Below, in pieces: positions 1 to 6,799 of a stretch of 11,076 nucleotides of DNA. The notes beneath the pieces are model-generated. The model searched no databases. It saw only the letters and a program-made list of their open reading frames with translations, and was not told the DNA's origin. The position numbers were made by a program, and so were the translations under genes. Origin of the DNA: Crocinitomicaceae bacterium (GTDB lineage: Bacteria > Bacteroidota > Bacteroidia > Flavobacteriales_D > Crocinitomicaceae); NCBI GenBank assembly GCA_023264075.1, contig JALQTG010000290.1, positions 1 through 11,076 of the forward strand. Reading direction: 5' to 3'. The first letter of the stretch is position 1; each line of letters opens with the position of its first letter.

Positions 1-747
1 AGTGCTAACCCTCCAATTTTAATTTTTTCGCCAGCACGAAGTGGTCGTTCGAATACCACGAAGGATACATTTGAGAATGTTAAGGTGGTTAAGGAATGTG
101 TCATAAATATTGTAAATTACTCCATTGTTGAACAGATGTCTTTGGCATCGAGTCCTTTTGAAAAAGGTGTTGACGAGTTCGTGAAAAGTGGATTAACACC
201 TATTCCTTCGGATGTAGTTCGTCCTTTCCGGTTAAAAGAATCTCCCGTTCAATTCGAATGTGCGGTGAATGAAATTATTGAGCTAGGCACAGAAGGTGGA
301 GCGGGAAATCTAATTATTTGTGAGGTGAAGCGCATCCATATTCAAGAGGCTGTGTTGGATAGTGAACAGATGATTGACCAGGAAAAGATTGACTTAGTCG
401 CACGAATGGGTGGTAATTGGTACTGTCGTGCGGATAAAAATTCTATGTTTGAAATAGCCAAACCTATTACGTCGATTGGAGTGGGATATGACGCAATTCC
501 AGAGGACATAAAAAATAGCGTAATCCTTACGGGAAATGATTTAGGAAAACTCGGAGGGATTGAAGAAATTCCTAACGAAACAGATGTCAATGAGTATAAA
601 TTGATCGAATTATCGGATCTTTTCGTATCTTTAGAAGATGACGCTGCAAAACTGGAGTTAGAACTTCATAAACTTGCTCAGGAACTGCTTAAAAATGATA
701 AACTAGAAGAGGCATGGAAAACCCTCCTCGCATTTAATAACCAATAA
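1..747 (+). CDS. Flavin reductase-like protein, FMN-binding split barrel (5' partial)
   Basis: The reading frame is open from base 1, so the start lies outside the window and 248 C-terminal residues are visible. The visible N-terminus reads SANPPILIFSPARSG, then a stretch with N(I)VNYS, then LASSPFEKGVDEF and SGLTP, and PVQFEC. This is the usual core order of the flavin reductase-like (PF01613) FMN-binding split barrel, in which the SPxR segment and the S-PF segment lie around the flavin. These proteins bind FMN and are cytoplasmic; many are NAD(P)H:flavin oxidoreductases, but the substrate cannot be told from sequence. The last ~90 residues are an acidic, helical extension typical of longer Bacteroidota members. 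A GTG at 85 is internal, since homology continues upstream of it. Only 15 bases separate the stop from the next gene, so the two are probably co-transcribed. Family call is firm; the exact activity is not. Confidence 0.85.
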   Translation, partial: SANPPILIFSPARSGRSNTTKDTFENVKVVKECVINIVNYSIVEQMSLASSPFEKGVDEFVKSGLTPIPSDVVRPFRLKESPVQFECAVNEIIELGTEGGAGNLIICEVKRIHIQEAVLDSEQMIDQEKIDLVARMGGNWYCRADKNSMFEIAKPITSIGVGYDAIPEDIKNSVILTGNDLGKLGGIEEIPNETDVNEYKLIELSDLFVSLEDDAAKLELELHKLAQELLKNDKLEEAWKTLLAFNNQ

Positions 748-762
748 ATTTTAACAGAGATT

Positions 763-1137
763 ATGTTTACACTTAACGGAATTCTAAAAGTAAAAAATGA
801 TACACAACAAGTATCTGAGAAATTTAAAAAGAGAGAGTTTGTTGTTACAGATGCCTCGGGTATGTATCCACAAGATATTTTGTTTCAATTAACGCAAGAG
901 CGCACGGATCAATTGGATCCAGTAAATGTAAATGATACCATCAATGTGTCGTTCAATTTACGTGGCCGTGAATGGACTAGTCCATCCGGTGAGGTGAAGT
1001 ACTTCAATTCGTTAGATGTTTGGAAAATTGAAAAAGTAACTGGTGGCGCAGCACCTACTCCTTCAGATATTACTCCGTCATCGGCTGATTCAGTGGAGAC
1101 GTTAGTGGAAGAAGGTGATGATGATTTACCATTTTAA
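763..1137 (+). CDS. DUF3127 OB-fold protein with SSB-like C-terminal tip
   Basis: This 124-residue protein starts MFTLNGILKVKNDTQQVSEKF and contains KREFVVTD, the PQDILFQL segment and VNDTINVSFNLRGREW, all features of the Bacteroidota DUF3127 family, which is expected to fold as an OB barrel (residues ~1-90). After residue ~92 there is a low-complexity linker rich in P, S, T and acidic residues, ending in EEGDDDLPF. That end is nearly the same as the E. coli SSB tip (DDDIPF), which docks SSB onto repair and replication proteins. The layout of OB fold, disordered linker and acidic tip with terminal Pro-Phe is that of single-stranded DNA-binding proteins. A nucleic-acid-binding role is therefore inferred, not shown. 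It lies 15 bases behind the flavin reductase gene and is followed by a strong terminator, so it is the last gene of its unit. No clear Shine-Dalgarno sequence is seen. Confidence 0.85.
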   Translation: MFTLNGILKVKNDTQQVSEKFKKREFVVTDASGMYPQDILFQLTQERTDQLDPVNVNDTINVSFNLRGREWTSPSGEVKYFNSLDVWKIEKVTGGAAPTPSDITPSSADSVETLVEEGDDDLPF

Positions 1138-1163
1138 TAAACGTATACTCTATACTCTATAAG

Positions 1164-1196
1164 AAGTCGCTTTAGTTATCTAAAGCGACTTTTTTT
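1164..1196 (+). terminator. Rho-independent terminator after the DUF3127 gene
   Basis: A perfect 12-bp stem (AAGTCGCTTTAG pairing with CTAAAGCGACTT) encloses a TTAT loop, and a run of seven T (1190-1196) finishes it. It begins 26 bases after the DUF3127 stop codon and ends 38 bases before pepT, so it separates these two transcription units. Confidence 0.9.
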
Positions 1197-1234
1197 GTAA
1201 TTTATACTTACTTTTAAGCAAAAAAATAATCAAA

Positions 1235-2479
1235 ATGCATATCTATAAACATTCAGTGGCAGATCGACTCATGCGTTATGTTCAAATTGATACAACTGCC
1301 GACCCTGATTCTACTTCCTTCCCTTCTTCAGAAAAGCAAAAGGACCTGGGGAGATTGCTTGTGAACGAATTAGTCGAGCTTGGTGTTGAGGATGCTGAGA
1401 TGGATGAATTGGGCTATGTATTTGGAACGCTGCAAGGGAATGTAGCTGGGGTGCCAACGGTTTGTTTTTGTGCGCACATGGATACGGCTCCGGATTGCAG
1501 TGGAACTGATGTAAAGCCAATCTTACATCGAAATTATGATGGCAATCCCATCACCCTACCAGACGACCCTACTCAAATTATCACAACAGAGAGGCATCCT
1601 TATTTGAAAGAAAAAATTGGTGATGATATTATTACAGCGAGTGGATTGACCTTGTTGGGCGCAGATGATAAAGCGGGTATCGCCTGTATTATGGATTTTG
1701 CTGAATACATGCAAACTCATCCAGATGTTCCTCATGGCGATATTCGAATACTTTTTACACCTGACGAAGAGATTGGAAGAGGTGTAGACCATTTAGATAT
1801 GAAAAAGCTCAACGCAGATTTCGGATATACGCTGGATGGAGGTGTTTTAGGGTCGATTGAAGATGAGAGTTTTTCGGCCGATGCAGTAAAGGTTGTGATC
1901 CACGGTGTAAGTGCGCATCCTGGTTATGCCAAGGGGAAACTAGTTAATGCACTTAAAATCGCTGGTGAATTATTATACGCTTTACCTAAAGATGCTTGGT
2001 CTCCTGAGACAACTGCTGGTAGGGAAGGTTTTGTGCATCCGATTTCATTCAAGGGGATTGCTGAGCGTGCTGAGATTGACTTTATTATTCGTGACCACGA
2101 AACTTCGCAGCTTGCTCTATATGAAGATAAATTGAAGTTGATCGCAGAAGAGGTTGTCCAAAAATATTCCGGTGCATTTTTAGAGTTCCAAGTGAGTCAA
2201 CAATATCGTAACATGAAGGAGGTATTGCGTGAAGTACCTTTTGTAACGGAATATGCGATTGCAGCAATGACTGAAGTGGATGTTACGCCTCGTCCTGTAA
2301 TTATAAGAGGGGGAACAGATGGCTCACGATTATCTTTCATGGGTCTTCCTTGTCCGAATATTTTTACTGGGGAAATGGCAATTCACTCGAAGCATGAATA
2401 CTGCAGTGTTCAAGATATGGAAAAGGCAGTTCAAACGATGGTGAAATTGGCTGAAAAATGGACCACCCACTCTGTGTAG
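1235..2479 (+). CDS. pepT: Peptidase T (tripeptide aminopeptidase)
   Basis: A 414-residue M20B-family zinc peptidase that removes the N-terminal residue from tripeptides in the cytoplasm; full length for PepT (about 410). Expected di-zinc ligands and catalytic residues are all visible: H81 and D83 in AHMDTAPD, D144 in GADDKAG, the pair E178-E179 in TPDEEIGRG (general base plus metal ligand), D201 in TLDGG and H387 in SKHEYC. The dimerisation (lid) domain runs from about residue 210 to 320 and contains GVSAHPGYAKGKLVNA. The C-terminal RGGTDGSRLSFMGLPCPN segment is characteristic of the family. The ATG at 1235 places the N-terminal helix (SVADRLMRYVQIDT) where PepT has it. The gene stands alone, with a terminator upstream and 153 bases downstream before the next gene. 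No clear promoter box was found in the 38-base leader; the upstream bases are A-rich, as is common in Bacteroidota. Confidence 0.95.
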   Translation: MHIYKHSVADRLMRYVQIDTTADPDSTSFPSSEKQKDLGRLLVNELVELGVEDAEMDELGYVFGTLQGNVAGVPTVCFCAHMDTAPDCSGTDVKPILHRNYDGNPITLPDDPTQIITTERHPYLKEKIGDDIITASGLTLLGADDKAGIACIMDFAEYMQTHPDVPHGDIRILFTPDEEIGRGVDHLDMKKLNADFGYTLDGGVLGSIEDESFSADAVKVVIHGVSAHPGYAKGKLVNALKIAGELLYALPKDAWSPETTAGREGFVHPISFKGIAERAEIDFIIRDHETSQLALYEDKLKLIAEEVVQKYSGAFLEFQVSQQYRNMKEVLREVPFVTEYAIAAMTEVDVTPRPVIIRGGTDGSRLSFMGLPCPNIFTGEMAIHSKHEYCSVQDMEKAVQTMVKLAEKWTTHSV

Positions 2480-2502
2480 AATAACAGGTTAGAACTATTC
2501 TA
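2477..2502 (+). terminator. Weak AT-rich hairpin after pepT (possible terminator)
   Basis: TAGAATA (2477-2483) pairs perfectly with TATTCTA (2496-2502) across a 12-base loop, followed by TTTATTCAAATTT. The hairpin begins on the pepT stop codon. The stem is short and AT-rich and the T tract is interrupted, so this is only a possible weak terminator. Confidence 0.25.
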
Positions 2503-2583
2503 TTTATTCAAATTTGTTGTAATACTAAATTCATAGTTTGTAAATAATCGGAGTCAAACTAGCTATTTTTGAAAATGAATGTA

Positions 2584-2591
2584 TATCTTTG
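2584..2591 (+). promoter_or_regulatory. Candidate -7 promoter box of the desaturase unit
   Basis: TATCTTTG matches the Bacteroidota -7 consensus TAnnTTTG exactly. It lies 41 bases before the desaturase ATG, giving an expected leader of roughly 35 bases. No good TTTG or TTG -33 element is seen at 17-23 bases upstream, so the call rests on the -7 box and its position. A second, poorer pair (TTTG at 2513 and TAGTTTG at 2534) lies further upstream. Confidence 0.4.
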
Positions 2592-2593
2592 AT

Positions 2594-2619
2594 TATGTTC
2601 TGATGTGTTTTGGAACATA
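2594..2619. promoter_or_regulatory. Inverted repeat at the desaturase transcription start (possible operator)
   Basis: TATGTTC (2594-2600) and GAACATA (2613-2619) form a perfect 7-bp inverted repeat with a 12-base spacer. It begins 2 bases after the -7 box and covers the expected transcription start and leader. This geometry suits a dimeric repressor site or a leader hairpin. The binding protein is unknown and the role is inferred from position only. Confidence 0.35.
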
Positions 2620-2632
2620 GAAATAAAAATTT

Positions 2633-3727
2633 ATGCAGAATATCTCAGTTAAATTCGACCAGAATCACAATGTCGAATTTTATCGTACGCTACAGAAGCG
2701 AGTGCGCGCTTACTTTAAAGAAAACAACATTTCGAAATATGCAAATACTAACATGGTCATAAAGACTGCGTTTATGCTTGCTCTGTACCTAGTTCCTTTT
2801 GTTCTCTTATTAACCCTTTTCCAAAATAGTTGGTTAATTTTCTTAATGTGGGTAATTATGGGCTTTGGTTTAGCTGGAGTTGGATTGTCAATTATGCATG
2901 ATGGAAATCATGGTGCGTACTCAAAAAATAAGAATGTAAACAAGTTAGTAGGATGGGTACTATATTTGGCAGGTGGTAGCGATACTATGTGGAAGATTCA
3001 GCACAATGTGTTGCACCATACATACACCAATGTGACGGGTATGGATGAAGATATTGATCCCGGAAAAGTTATGCGATTTAGTCCGCATGAGGAGCGTTTG
3101 TCATTTCATAAATACCAACACATTTACGCTTGGTTTTTGTACGGATTAATGACCATTTTGTGGATTACCTCAAAGGACTTTAAGCAAGCCCGCAGATATG
3201 CGAAACTAGGTTTGTTGGAAACGCAGAATACGACGTATAGAAAAATGTTGGTCAATATCATTTTGACAAAAATTTTATATTACAGTATCATTTTAGTCCT
3301 TCCGCTAATTTTTAGTACTGCCCCGTGGTGGTTAACAGTTCTTGGATTTCTTACGATGCACTACATAGCTGGGTTGATTTTAGGATTGATTTTTCAGCCA
3401 GCTCATGTTGTTCCTTCATCTAATTACCCCTTACCTGACGAGTCTGGTAATATTAAAGCGGATTGGGCAGTAAGTCAATTAATTAATACTGCGAATTTCG
3501 CACCTGAAAGCGGTTGGTTCTCCTGGTATGTTGGGGGACTAAATTTTCAGATTGAACATCATCTATTTCCAAACATTTGCCATGTACATTACAAAAAGCT
3601 TTCTAAAATTGTGAAAGAGACGGCTGCCGAGTTCAATTTGCCCTATCAGTCAGAGAAAACATTTATAGGGGCTATTGCTACACATGGTAGAATGCTTAAA
3701 AAGTTAGGTCAGCAGGATACACTTTAA
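2633..3727 (+). CDS. Membrane fatty acid desaturase (front-end, delta-5/6-like, no cytochrome b5 domain)
   Basis: A 364-residue integral membrane di-iron desaturase that would insert a double bond into acyl chains (acyl-CoA or acyl-lipid) at the inner membrane. The three histidine boxes are intact: H89-D-G-N-H93, H124-N-V-L-H128-H129 and Q306-I-E-H-H310, followed by LFPNICHVHY. The Gln at the start of the third box is the mark of front-end (delta-5/delta-6-like) desaturases. H258 in QPAHVV may be a further ligand. Hydrophobic segments lie at about 43-63, 65-88, 165-178, 206-227 and 232-256. There is no fused N-terminal cytochrome b5 domain, so electrons must come from a separate ferredoxin or similar donor. 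It is the first gene of a tight unit, with 9 bases to the next gene, and has its own candidate promoter. Regioselectivity cannot be read from the sequence. Confidence 0.92.
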   Translation: MQNISVKFDQNHNVEFYRTLQKRVRAYFKENNISKYANTNMVIKTAFMLALYLVPFVLLLTLFQNSWLIFLMWVIMGFGLAGVGLSIMHDGNHGAYSKNKNVNKLVGWVLYLAGGSDTMWKIQHNVLHHTYTNVTGMDEDIDPGKVMRFSPHEERLSFHKYQHIYAWFLYGLMTILWITSKDFKQARRYAKLGLLETQNTTYRKMLVNIILTKILYYSIILVLPLIFSTAPWWLTVLGFLTMHYIAGLILGLIFQPAHVVPSSNYPLPDESGNIKADWAVSQLINTANFAPESGWFSWYVGGLNFQIEHHLFPNICHVHYKKLSKIVKETAAEFNLPYQSEKTFIGAIATHGRMLKKLGQQDTL

Positions 3728-3736
3728 TGTCTGATC

Positions 3737-4084
3737 ATGGATGTGGAGCTTTTTCGAGAGTTTTGTTTGTCCAAGCCACACACAACTGAAGACTTTCCCT
3801 TTGATGAGGTAAACTTATGTTTCAAGATTGTGGGTAAGATTTTCGCTATAATTCCGCTCGATTCTGCGGACAGAGCAAATTTGAAGTGCTTTCCTGCTTA
3901 TGCTGAAGAGTTACGTGAGAAATATACAGGTGTTCGTCCCGGTTTTCATATGAACAAGAAGCATTGGAATACGGTTCTTTTCTTCGAAGACTTAGACGAC
4001 TCTACTATCTTGCATTTAGTTAATCATTCCTATGATCAAGTGGTGAGCAAATTACCCGTAACTAAAAGAAAAGAGCTCCAGTAA
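3737..4084 (+). CDS. MmcQ/YjbR family protein
   Basis: A 115-residue protein of the YjbR/MmcQ (DUF419, PF04237) family, full length. Family hallmarks are KPHTTEDFPFDE near residue 13, the CFKIVGKIFAII strand pair (28-40), NLKCFPAYAEELRE (48-61) and the C-terminal PGFHMNKKHWNTV block (68-80), which is the most conserved part. The fold is a compact alpha/beta domain similar to the CyaY-like or double-wing DNA-binding fold. Members are often labelled DNA-binding, but a cellular role is not established. It lies 9 bases behind the desaturase, and its stop overlaps the next start by one base (TAATG at 4082-4086), which points to translational coupling with the S4 protein gene. Confidence 0.88.
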   Translation: MDVELFREFCLSKPHTTEDFPFDEVNLCFKIVGKIFAIIPLDSADRANLKCFPAYAEELREKYTGVRPGFHMNKKHWNTVLFFEDLDDSTILHLVNHSYDQVVSKLPVTKRKELQ

Positions 4085-4458
4085 TGAGTGTGAGAGTTGA
4101 TAAATTCATGTGGTGTGTGCGTTTGGCTAAAACAAGGTCGGTTGCAACAGAGTTGATTAAAAAAGGTAAGGTTAAAATTAATCAAGACATTATTAAACCC
4201 TCTCGTGAGGTGAAAGTCGGAGACGTCATTTCACTAACCAAACACAACGCTGAATTTTCATTTAAAATCTTGTCTCTTTTGGATAAACGGGTTGGAGCTA
4301 AGTTAGTCGAGGAATTTATACTCAATATTACACCCCTCGAAGAGATTGAGAAGTTTAAGATCTATCAGGAAAGTCAAAAGATTTACCGAAATTTCGGAAC
4401 GGGAAAACCAACCAAAAAGGATCGCAGAGATTTGGAAGAATTTCTAGATTGGGAATAG
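4084..4458 (+). CDS. S4-domain RNA-binding protein, Hsp15-like
   Basis: A 124-residue protein with an S4 RNA-binding domain at residues ~3-50: RVDKFMWCVRLAKTRS, then ATELIKKGKVKIN and KPSREVKVGDVISL. The C-terminal tail (GKPTKKDRRDLEEFLDW) is lysine/arginine-rich and matches the Hsp15 pattern. In E. coli Hsp15 (HslR) binds stalled 50S subunits carrying peptidyl-tRNA after heat shock; the same ribosome-rescue role is likely here but is inferred from family. The start ATG overlaps the stop of the YjbR gene by one base, so the two are translationally coupled. It is the last gene of the unit started by the desaturase, because fabF has its own promoter box right after it. hslR would be the nearest symbol, but orthology cannot be proven by eye. 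Confidence 0.88.
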   Translation: MSVRVDKFMWCVRLAKTRSVATELIKKGKVKINQDIIKPSREVKVGDVISLTKHNAEFSFKILSLLDKRVGAKLVEEFILNITPLEEIEKFKIYQESQKIYRNFGTGKPTKKDRRDLEEFLDWE

Positions 4459-4492
4459 ATATTAGTCAATTCGACAATGCACCATTTTTAAA

Positions 4493-4506
4493 TACCTTTG
4501 TACAAA
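4493..4506 (+). promoter_or_regulatory. fabF promoter -7 box with overlapping palindrome
   Basis: TACCTTTG (4493-4500) matches the Bacteroidota -7 consensus TAnnTTTG exactly. The 10-base palindrome TTTGTACAAA (4497-4506) overlaps its 3' half and reaches the expected transcription start. The -33 region is degenerate (TTC around 4470). The box lies between the S4 gene stop and the ATG at 4518, so it also argues that translation starts at 4518, with a leader of about 10 bases. The palindrome could be a repressor site for acyl-metabolism control; that is inference. Confidence 0.5.
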
Positions 4507-4517
4507 AATTAATCTGC

Positions 4518-5756
4518 ATGAGAAGAGTTGTGGTAACAGGCATGGGGGCTTTGACGCCTATTGGTAATGATCTTACTTCATTTTGGAAGGCTTGTTTAGA
4601 AGGGAAAAGTGGTGCTGTTGAAATCACTAAATTTGATACGACTTTATTTAGAACAAAATTTGCGTGTGAGTTAAAGGAGTTTGATGCCGCATCATTTTTC
4701 GATCGGAAGCAAGTGCGGATGTATGATGACTTCACGAAGTATGCTTTAGTTGCTGTGGAAGAAGCGATTAACAATGCGAAGATAGATTTTGAAGCATTGA
4801 ACAAAGACCGAATTGGGGTGATTTGGGGTTCAGGAAACGGCGGGGTTAATACGTTTGAGGAACAAATGATGGAGTTTTGTGAAGGTGATGGAACTCCACG
4901 TTTTAATCCTTATTTTATGCCGCGCATCTTAGTCGATATTGCAGCAGGTATTATCTCTATCAAATATGGATTACGTGGAGTGAATTATTGTCCTGTTTCT
5001 GCTTGTGCTTCTTCTACCACGGCAATCATTGATGCTTTCAACTACATCCGTTGGAATAAAGCTGATATGATAATTACTGGTGGTTCTGAGGCACCTATTG
5101 GACCATCAACTATTGGAGGTTTCGGTTCTGCAAAGGCCCTTTCTACCCAAAATGAACAACCTTCTTTAGCTTCTAAACCTTTTGATGTAAACCGGGATGG
5201 CTTTGTTATGGGAGAAGGAGCGGGGGCTCTTATATTGGAAGAATACGACCATGCTATTGCTCGTGGTGCTCACATCTATACAGAAGTTGTTGGTGGTGGA
5301 ATGGCGGCAGATGCCTACCATTTAACAGGGACTCACCCAGAAGGAGCTGGTGCCGTTTTAGGAATGAAGTTAGCATTAGAAGAGGCCGATATTCTGCCTG
5401 ATGAGGTTGGATACATTAACATGCACGCCACTTCTACACCTCAAGGCGATTTGAGTGAGTTGAAAGCTGTGAGTGCTCTTTTTGGTGAGAGAAGTGATTT
5501 GGTCTTGGGAGCTACGAAATCGATGACAGGGCATTTGCTAGGAGCTGCTGGAGCTATTGAGGCAATCATTGCGGTGCTTAGCCTCTATCACCAAGAAGCT
5601 CCGCCACTAATCAATACCCGAGAAGTGGAGCCTGATTTCAAGAATAGCTTCAATTTTGGTCTGGGTAAAGCCACGCGGTTGAAAACTTCATATGCCTTAA
5701 GCAATACTTTTGGATTTGGTGGGCACATCGCGTCTGTACTCCTAAAGAAGCAATAG
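4518..5756 (+). CDS. fabF: 3-oxoacyl-[acyl-carrier-protein] synthase II (KAS II)
   Basis: A 412-residue condensing enzyme that elongates acyl-ACP with malonyl-ACP in cytoplasmic type II fatty acid synthesis; full length for FabF. The thiolase-fold catalytic triad is present: C163 in VSACASST, H303 in NMHATSTPQGD and H339 in TGHLLGAAGA, with the supporting K334 in GATKSMTGH. The N-terminus MRRVVVTGMGALTPIGN is the standard FabF start. The frame is open up to a TTG at 4449, but those 23 extra residues are unlike any FabF start, overlap the S4 gene and would precede the promoter box at 4493. The ATG at 4518 is therefore chosen. The C-terminal loop reads SNTFGFGGHIAS, where FabF usually has GFGG-T/H-N. 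No acpP or other fab gene lies nearby, so it may be one of several paralogues; the upstream desaturase is the only lipid neighbour. Confidence 0.93.
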   Translation: MRRVVVTGMGALTPIGNDLTSFWKACLEGKSGAVEITKFDTTLFRTKFACELKEFDAASFFDRKQVRMYDDFTKYALVAVEEAINNAKIDFEALNKDRIGVIWGSGNGGVNTFEEQMMEFCEGDGTPRFNPYFMPRILVDIAAGIISIKYGLRGVNYCPVSACASSTTAIIDAFNYIRWNKADMIITGGSEAPIGPSTIGGFGSAKALSTQNEQPSLASKPFDVNRDGFVMGEGAGALILEEYDHAIARGAHIYTEVVGGGMAADAYHLTGTHPEGAGAVLGMKLALEEADILPDEVGYINMHATSTPQGDLSELKAVSALFGERSDLVLGATKSMTGHLLGAAGAIEAIIAVLSLYHQEAPPLINTREVEPDFKNSFNFGLGKATRLKTSYALSNTFGFGGHIASVLLKKQ

Positions 5757-6022
5757 GATCCTTCCCGGAAAAGAATTCCTGCATCTATTAAGATTACCCG
5801 TTATCGGGTGTAACAATTTTCTTGAGTATTTCTCTGAATATTATCAAATTGTTAACAGAGTATAACCCTTGTTTTAAATTTTTAGTTTTTTACATTTCAC
5901 CCGCTTTTGTTCGTGAAATAAAGGCGGTTTTAGTACTCCAATTACAAAGTATTGAAGTAATATTGTGTCTAAAATTTACAATTCTCGATTCACCTGCGTC
6001 CCGAGTTGTTGTTTGTGAAAAT
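5757..6022 (+). other. 266-base non-coding gap with a possible promoter (TTG-N19-TACATTTC)
   Basis: No gene is supported here. The frame of the following gene is open back to 5822, but the translated stretch shows no family features. TTG (5869-5871), 19 bases, then TACATTTC (5891-5898, one mismatch to TAnnTTTG) is a possible promoter for the membrane-protein pair, which would give a leader of about 120 bases. Within that leader TTTCAC (5895-5900) and GTGAAA (5913-5918) can pair. CCGC (5901-5904) and GGCGG (near 5923) give a second imperfect pairing. No known riboswitch was recognised. Confidence 0.3.
5795..5819 (+). terminator. Weak hairpin after fabF (possible terminator)
   Basis: ACCCG (5796-5800) pairs with CGGGT (5805-5809) across a TTAT loop, extended by one T-G wobble pair, and AACAATTTTCTT follows. 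The stem is short and the T tract interrupted, so it is a weak candidate for the fabF transcript end. Confidence 0.3.
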
Positions 6023-6790
6023 ATGAAAAGAATATCTCAAAAATATAAAGTATTAGCAATTCATATAATAGGTGAATTTATCGGTTCTACCCTTTTCTCG
6101 CTAATGTATTTTATGTTTATCGCACGTTACTTAGATAGTGAATTCGAGTTTAGCTTTACGGTACTGGCATTTTTTATTGGAGCTGCTTATTTTGTGTCTG
6201 TCTACATTCCATTTCACACTTACCGGATTCATATAATTCCTTTTATTTCCATCATTCGAGCTTTGCAGAAAAAAAAGTGGCGTATTATTTACAATAAGAT
6301 TCCAGCTCAAATATTTGGTGCTTTTGCAGGAACTGCTTTGTTTAAGGTGTTTATGACTTTAATGAATTCTGAAGTAGATATAATGGATATGTGGTCGTAT
6401 AGATTGGAGCAGCCTTCGGATGTACTATTTTTTAACTTGCTCGTTGTATTTGTTCTGTGTTATGCTTTTTACATTTTACAACTCTTGTTTAAGAGTTTAA
6501 ATTTTACAAGTACTTTTTTCTTTGCATTGGTCGTGCAGGCCCTATTCATTTTTACCTGGCAAGTTTCGGAAATTACAGCTTTAAATGTGTTTGGTTACCT
6601 AAGCCTTATTTTGCTCGAAGGTGATTTTGATTTCTTGACGAATGTTTTTTGGACAATTGTGATTCATTTGGTATCTCCGTCGTTGTTAGCAATTGGTATT
6701 TTTTATTATATACGAGATCGATATTTTAATAAAGGTAGAAATATTCCACGTCCTCCAGCTGGAAGTGTTTCACAAAACTATGATGTGTAA
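6023..6790 (+). CDS. Multi-spanning membrane protein, probable degenerate aquaporin (MIP) fold
   Basis: A 255-residue protein that no common family name fits at once. The hydrophobic pattern is that of a major intrinsic protein: TM1 about 10-34 with the family's E18-F-I-G, TM2 43-62, TM3 92-112 containing the MIP-like A95-Q-I-F-G-A100, TM4 133-156, TM5 161-183 and TM6 207-231 with P219 where MIPs have a conserved Pro. The segment IHIIPF (69-74) falls where HLNPAV stands in GlpF, with the same distance (about 22 residues) to the AQ-x-x-GA motif. The second NPA site appears as L187-N-V-F190. Both NPA motifs, and the filter Arg after the second, are thus lost, so ordinary water or glycerol conduction is unlikely. 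The ATG at 6023 is chosen because the frame upstream lacks family features. It lies immediately before the PiT-like gene. Homology is by eye; an unrelated six-TM protein is possible. Confidence 0.55.
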   Translation: MKRISQKYKVLAIHIIGEFIGSTLFSLMYFMFIARYLDSEFEFSFTVLAFFIGAAYFVSVYIPFHTYRIHIIPFISIIRALQKKKWRIIYNKIPAQIFGAFAGTALFKVFMTLMNSEVDIMDMWSYRLEQPSDVLFFNLLVVFVLCYAFYILQLLFKSLNFTSTFFFALVVQALFIFTWQVSEITALNVFGYLSLILLEGDFDFLTNVFWTIVIHLVSPSLLAIGIFYYIRDRYFNKGRNIPRPPAGSVSQNYDV

Positions 6791-6799
6791 TTGAGTAAA

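Noticed and set aside
85..87. GTG as start of the flavin reductase-like gene
   Set aside because: The frame is open to base 1 and the upstream residues (SPARSG region) belong to the conserved flavin-binding core, so the gene is cut by the window edge.
4449..4517. N-terminal extension of fabF from TTG 4449
   Set aside because: It overlaps the S4 gene, precedes the TACCTTTG promoter box, and the 23 extra residues are unlike FabF starts, which begin at MRRVVVTGMG.
5822..6022. N-terminal extension of the MIP-like gene (67 residues)
   Set aside because: The translated stretch has no family features, and MIP proteins begin shortly before TM1, which fits ATG 6023.
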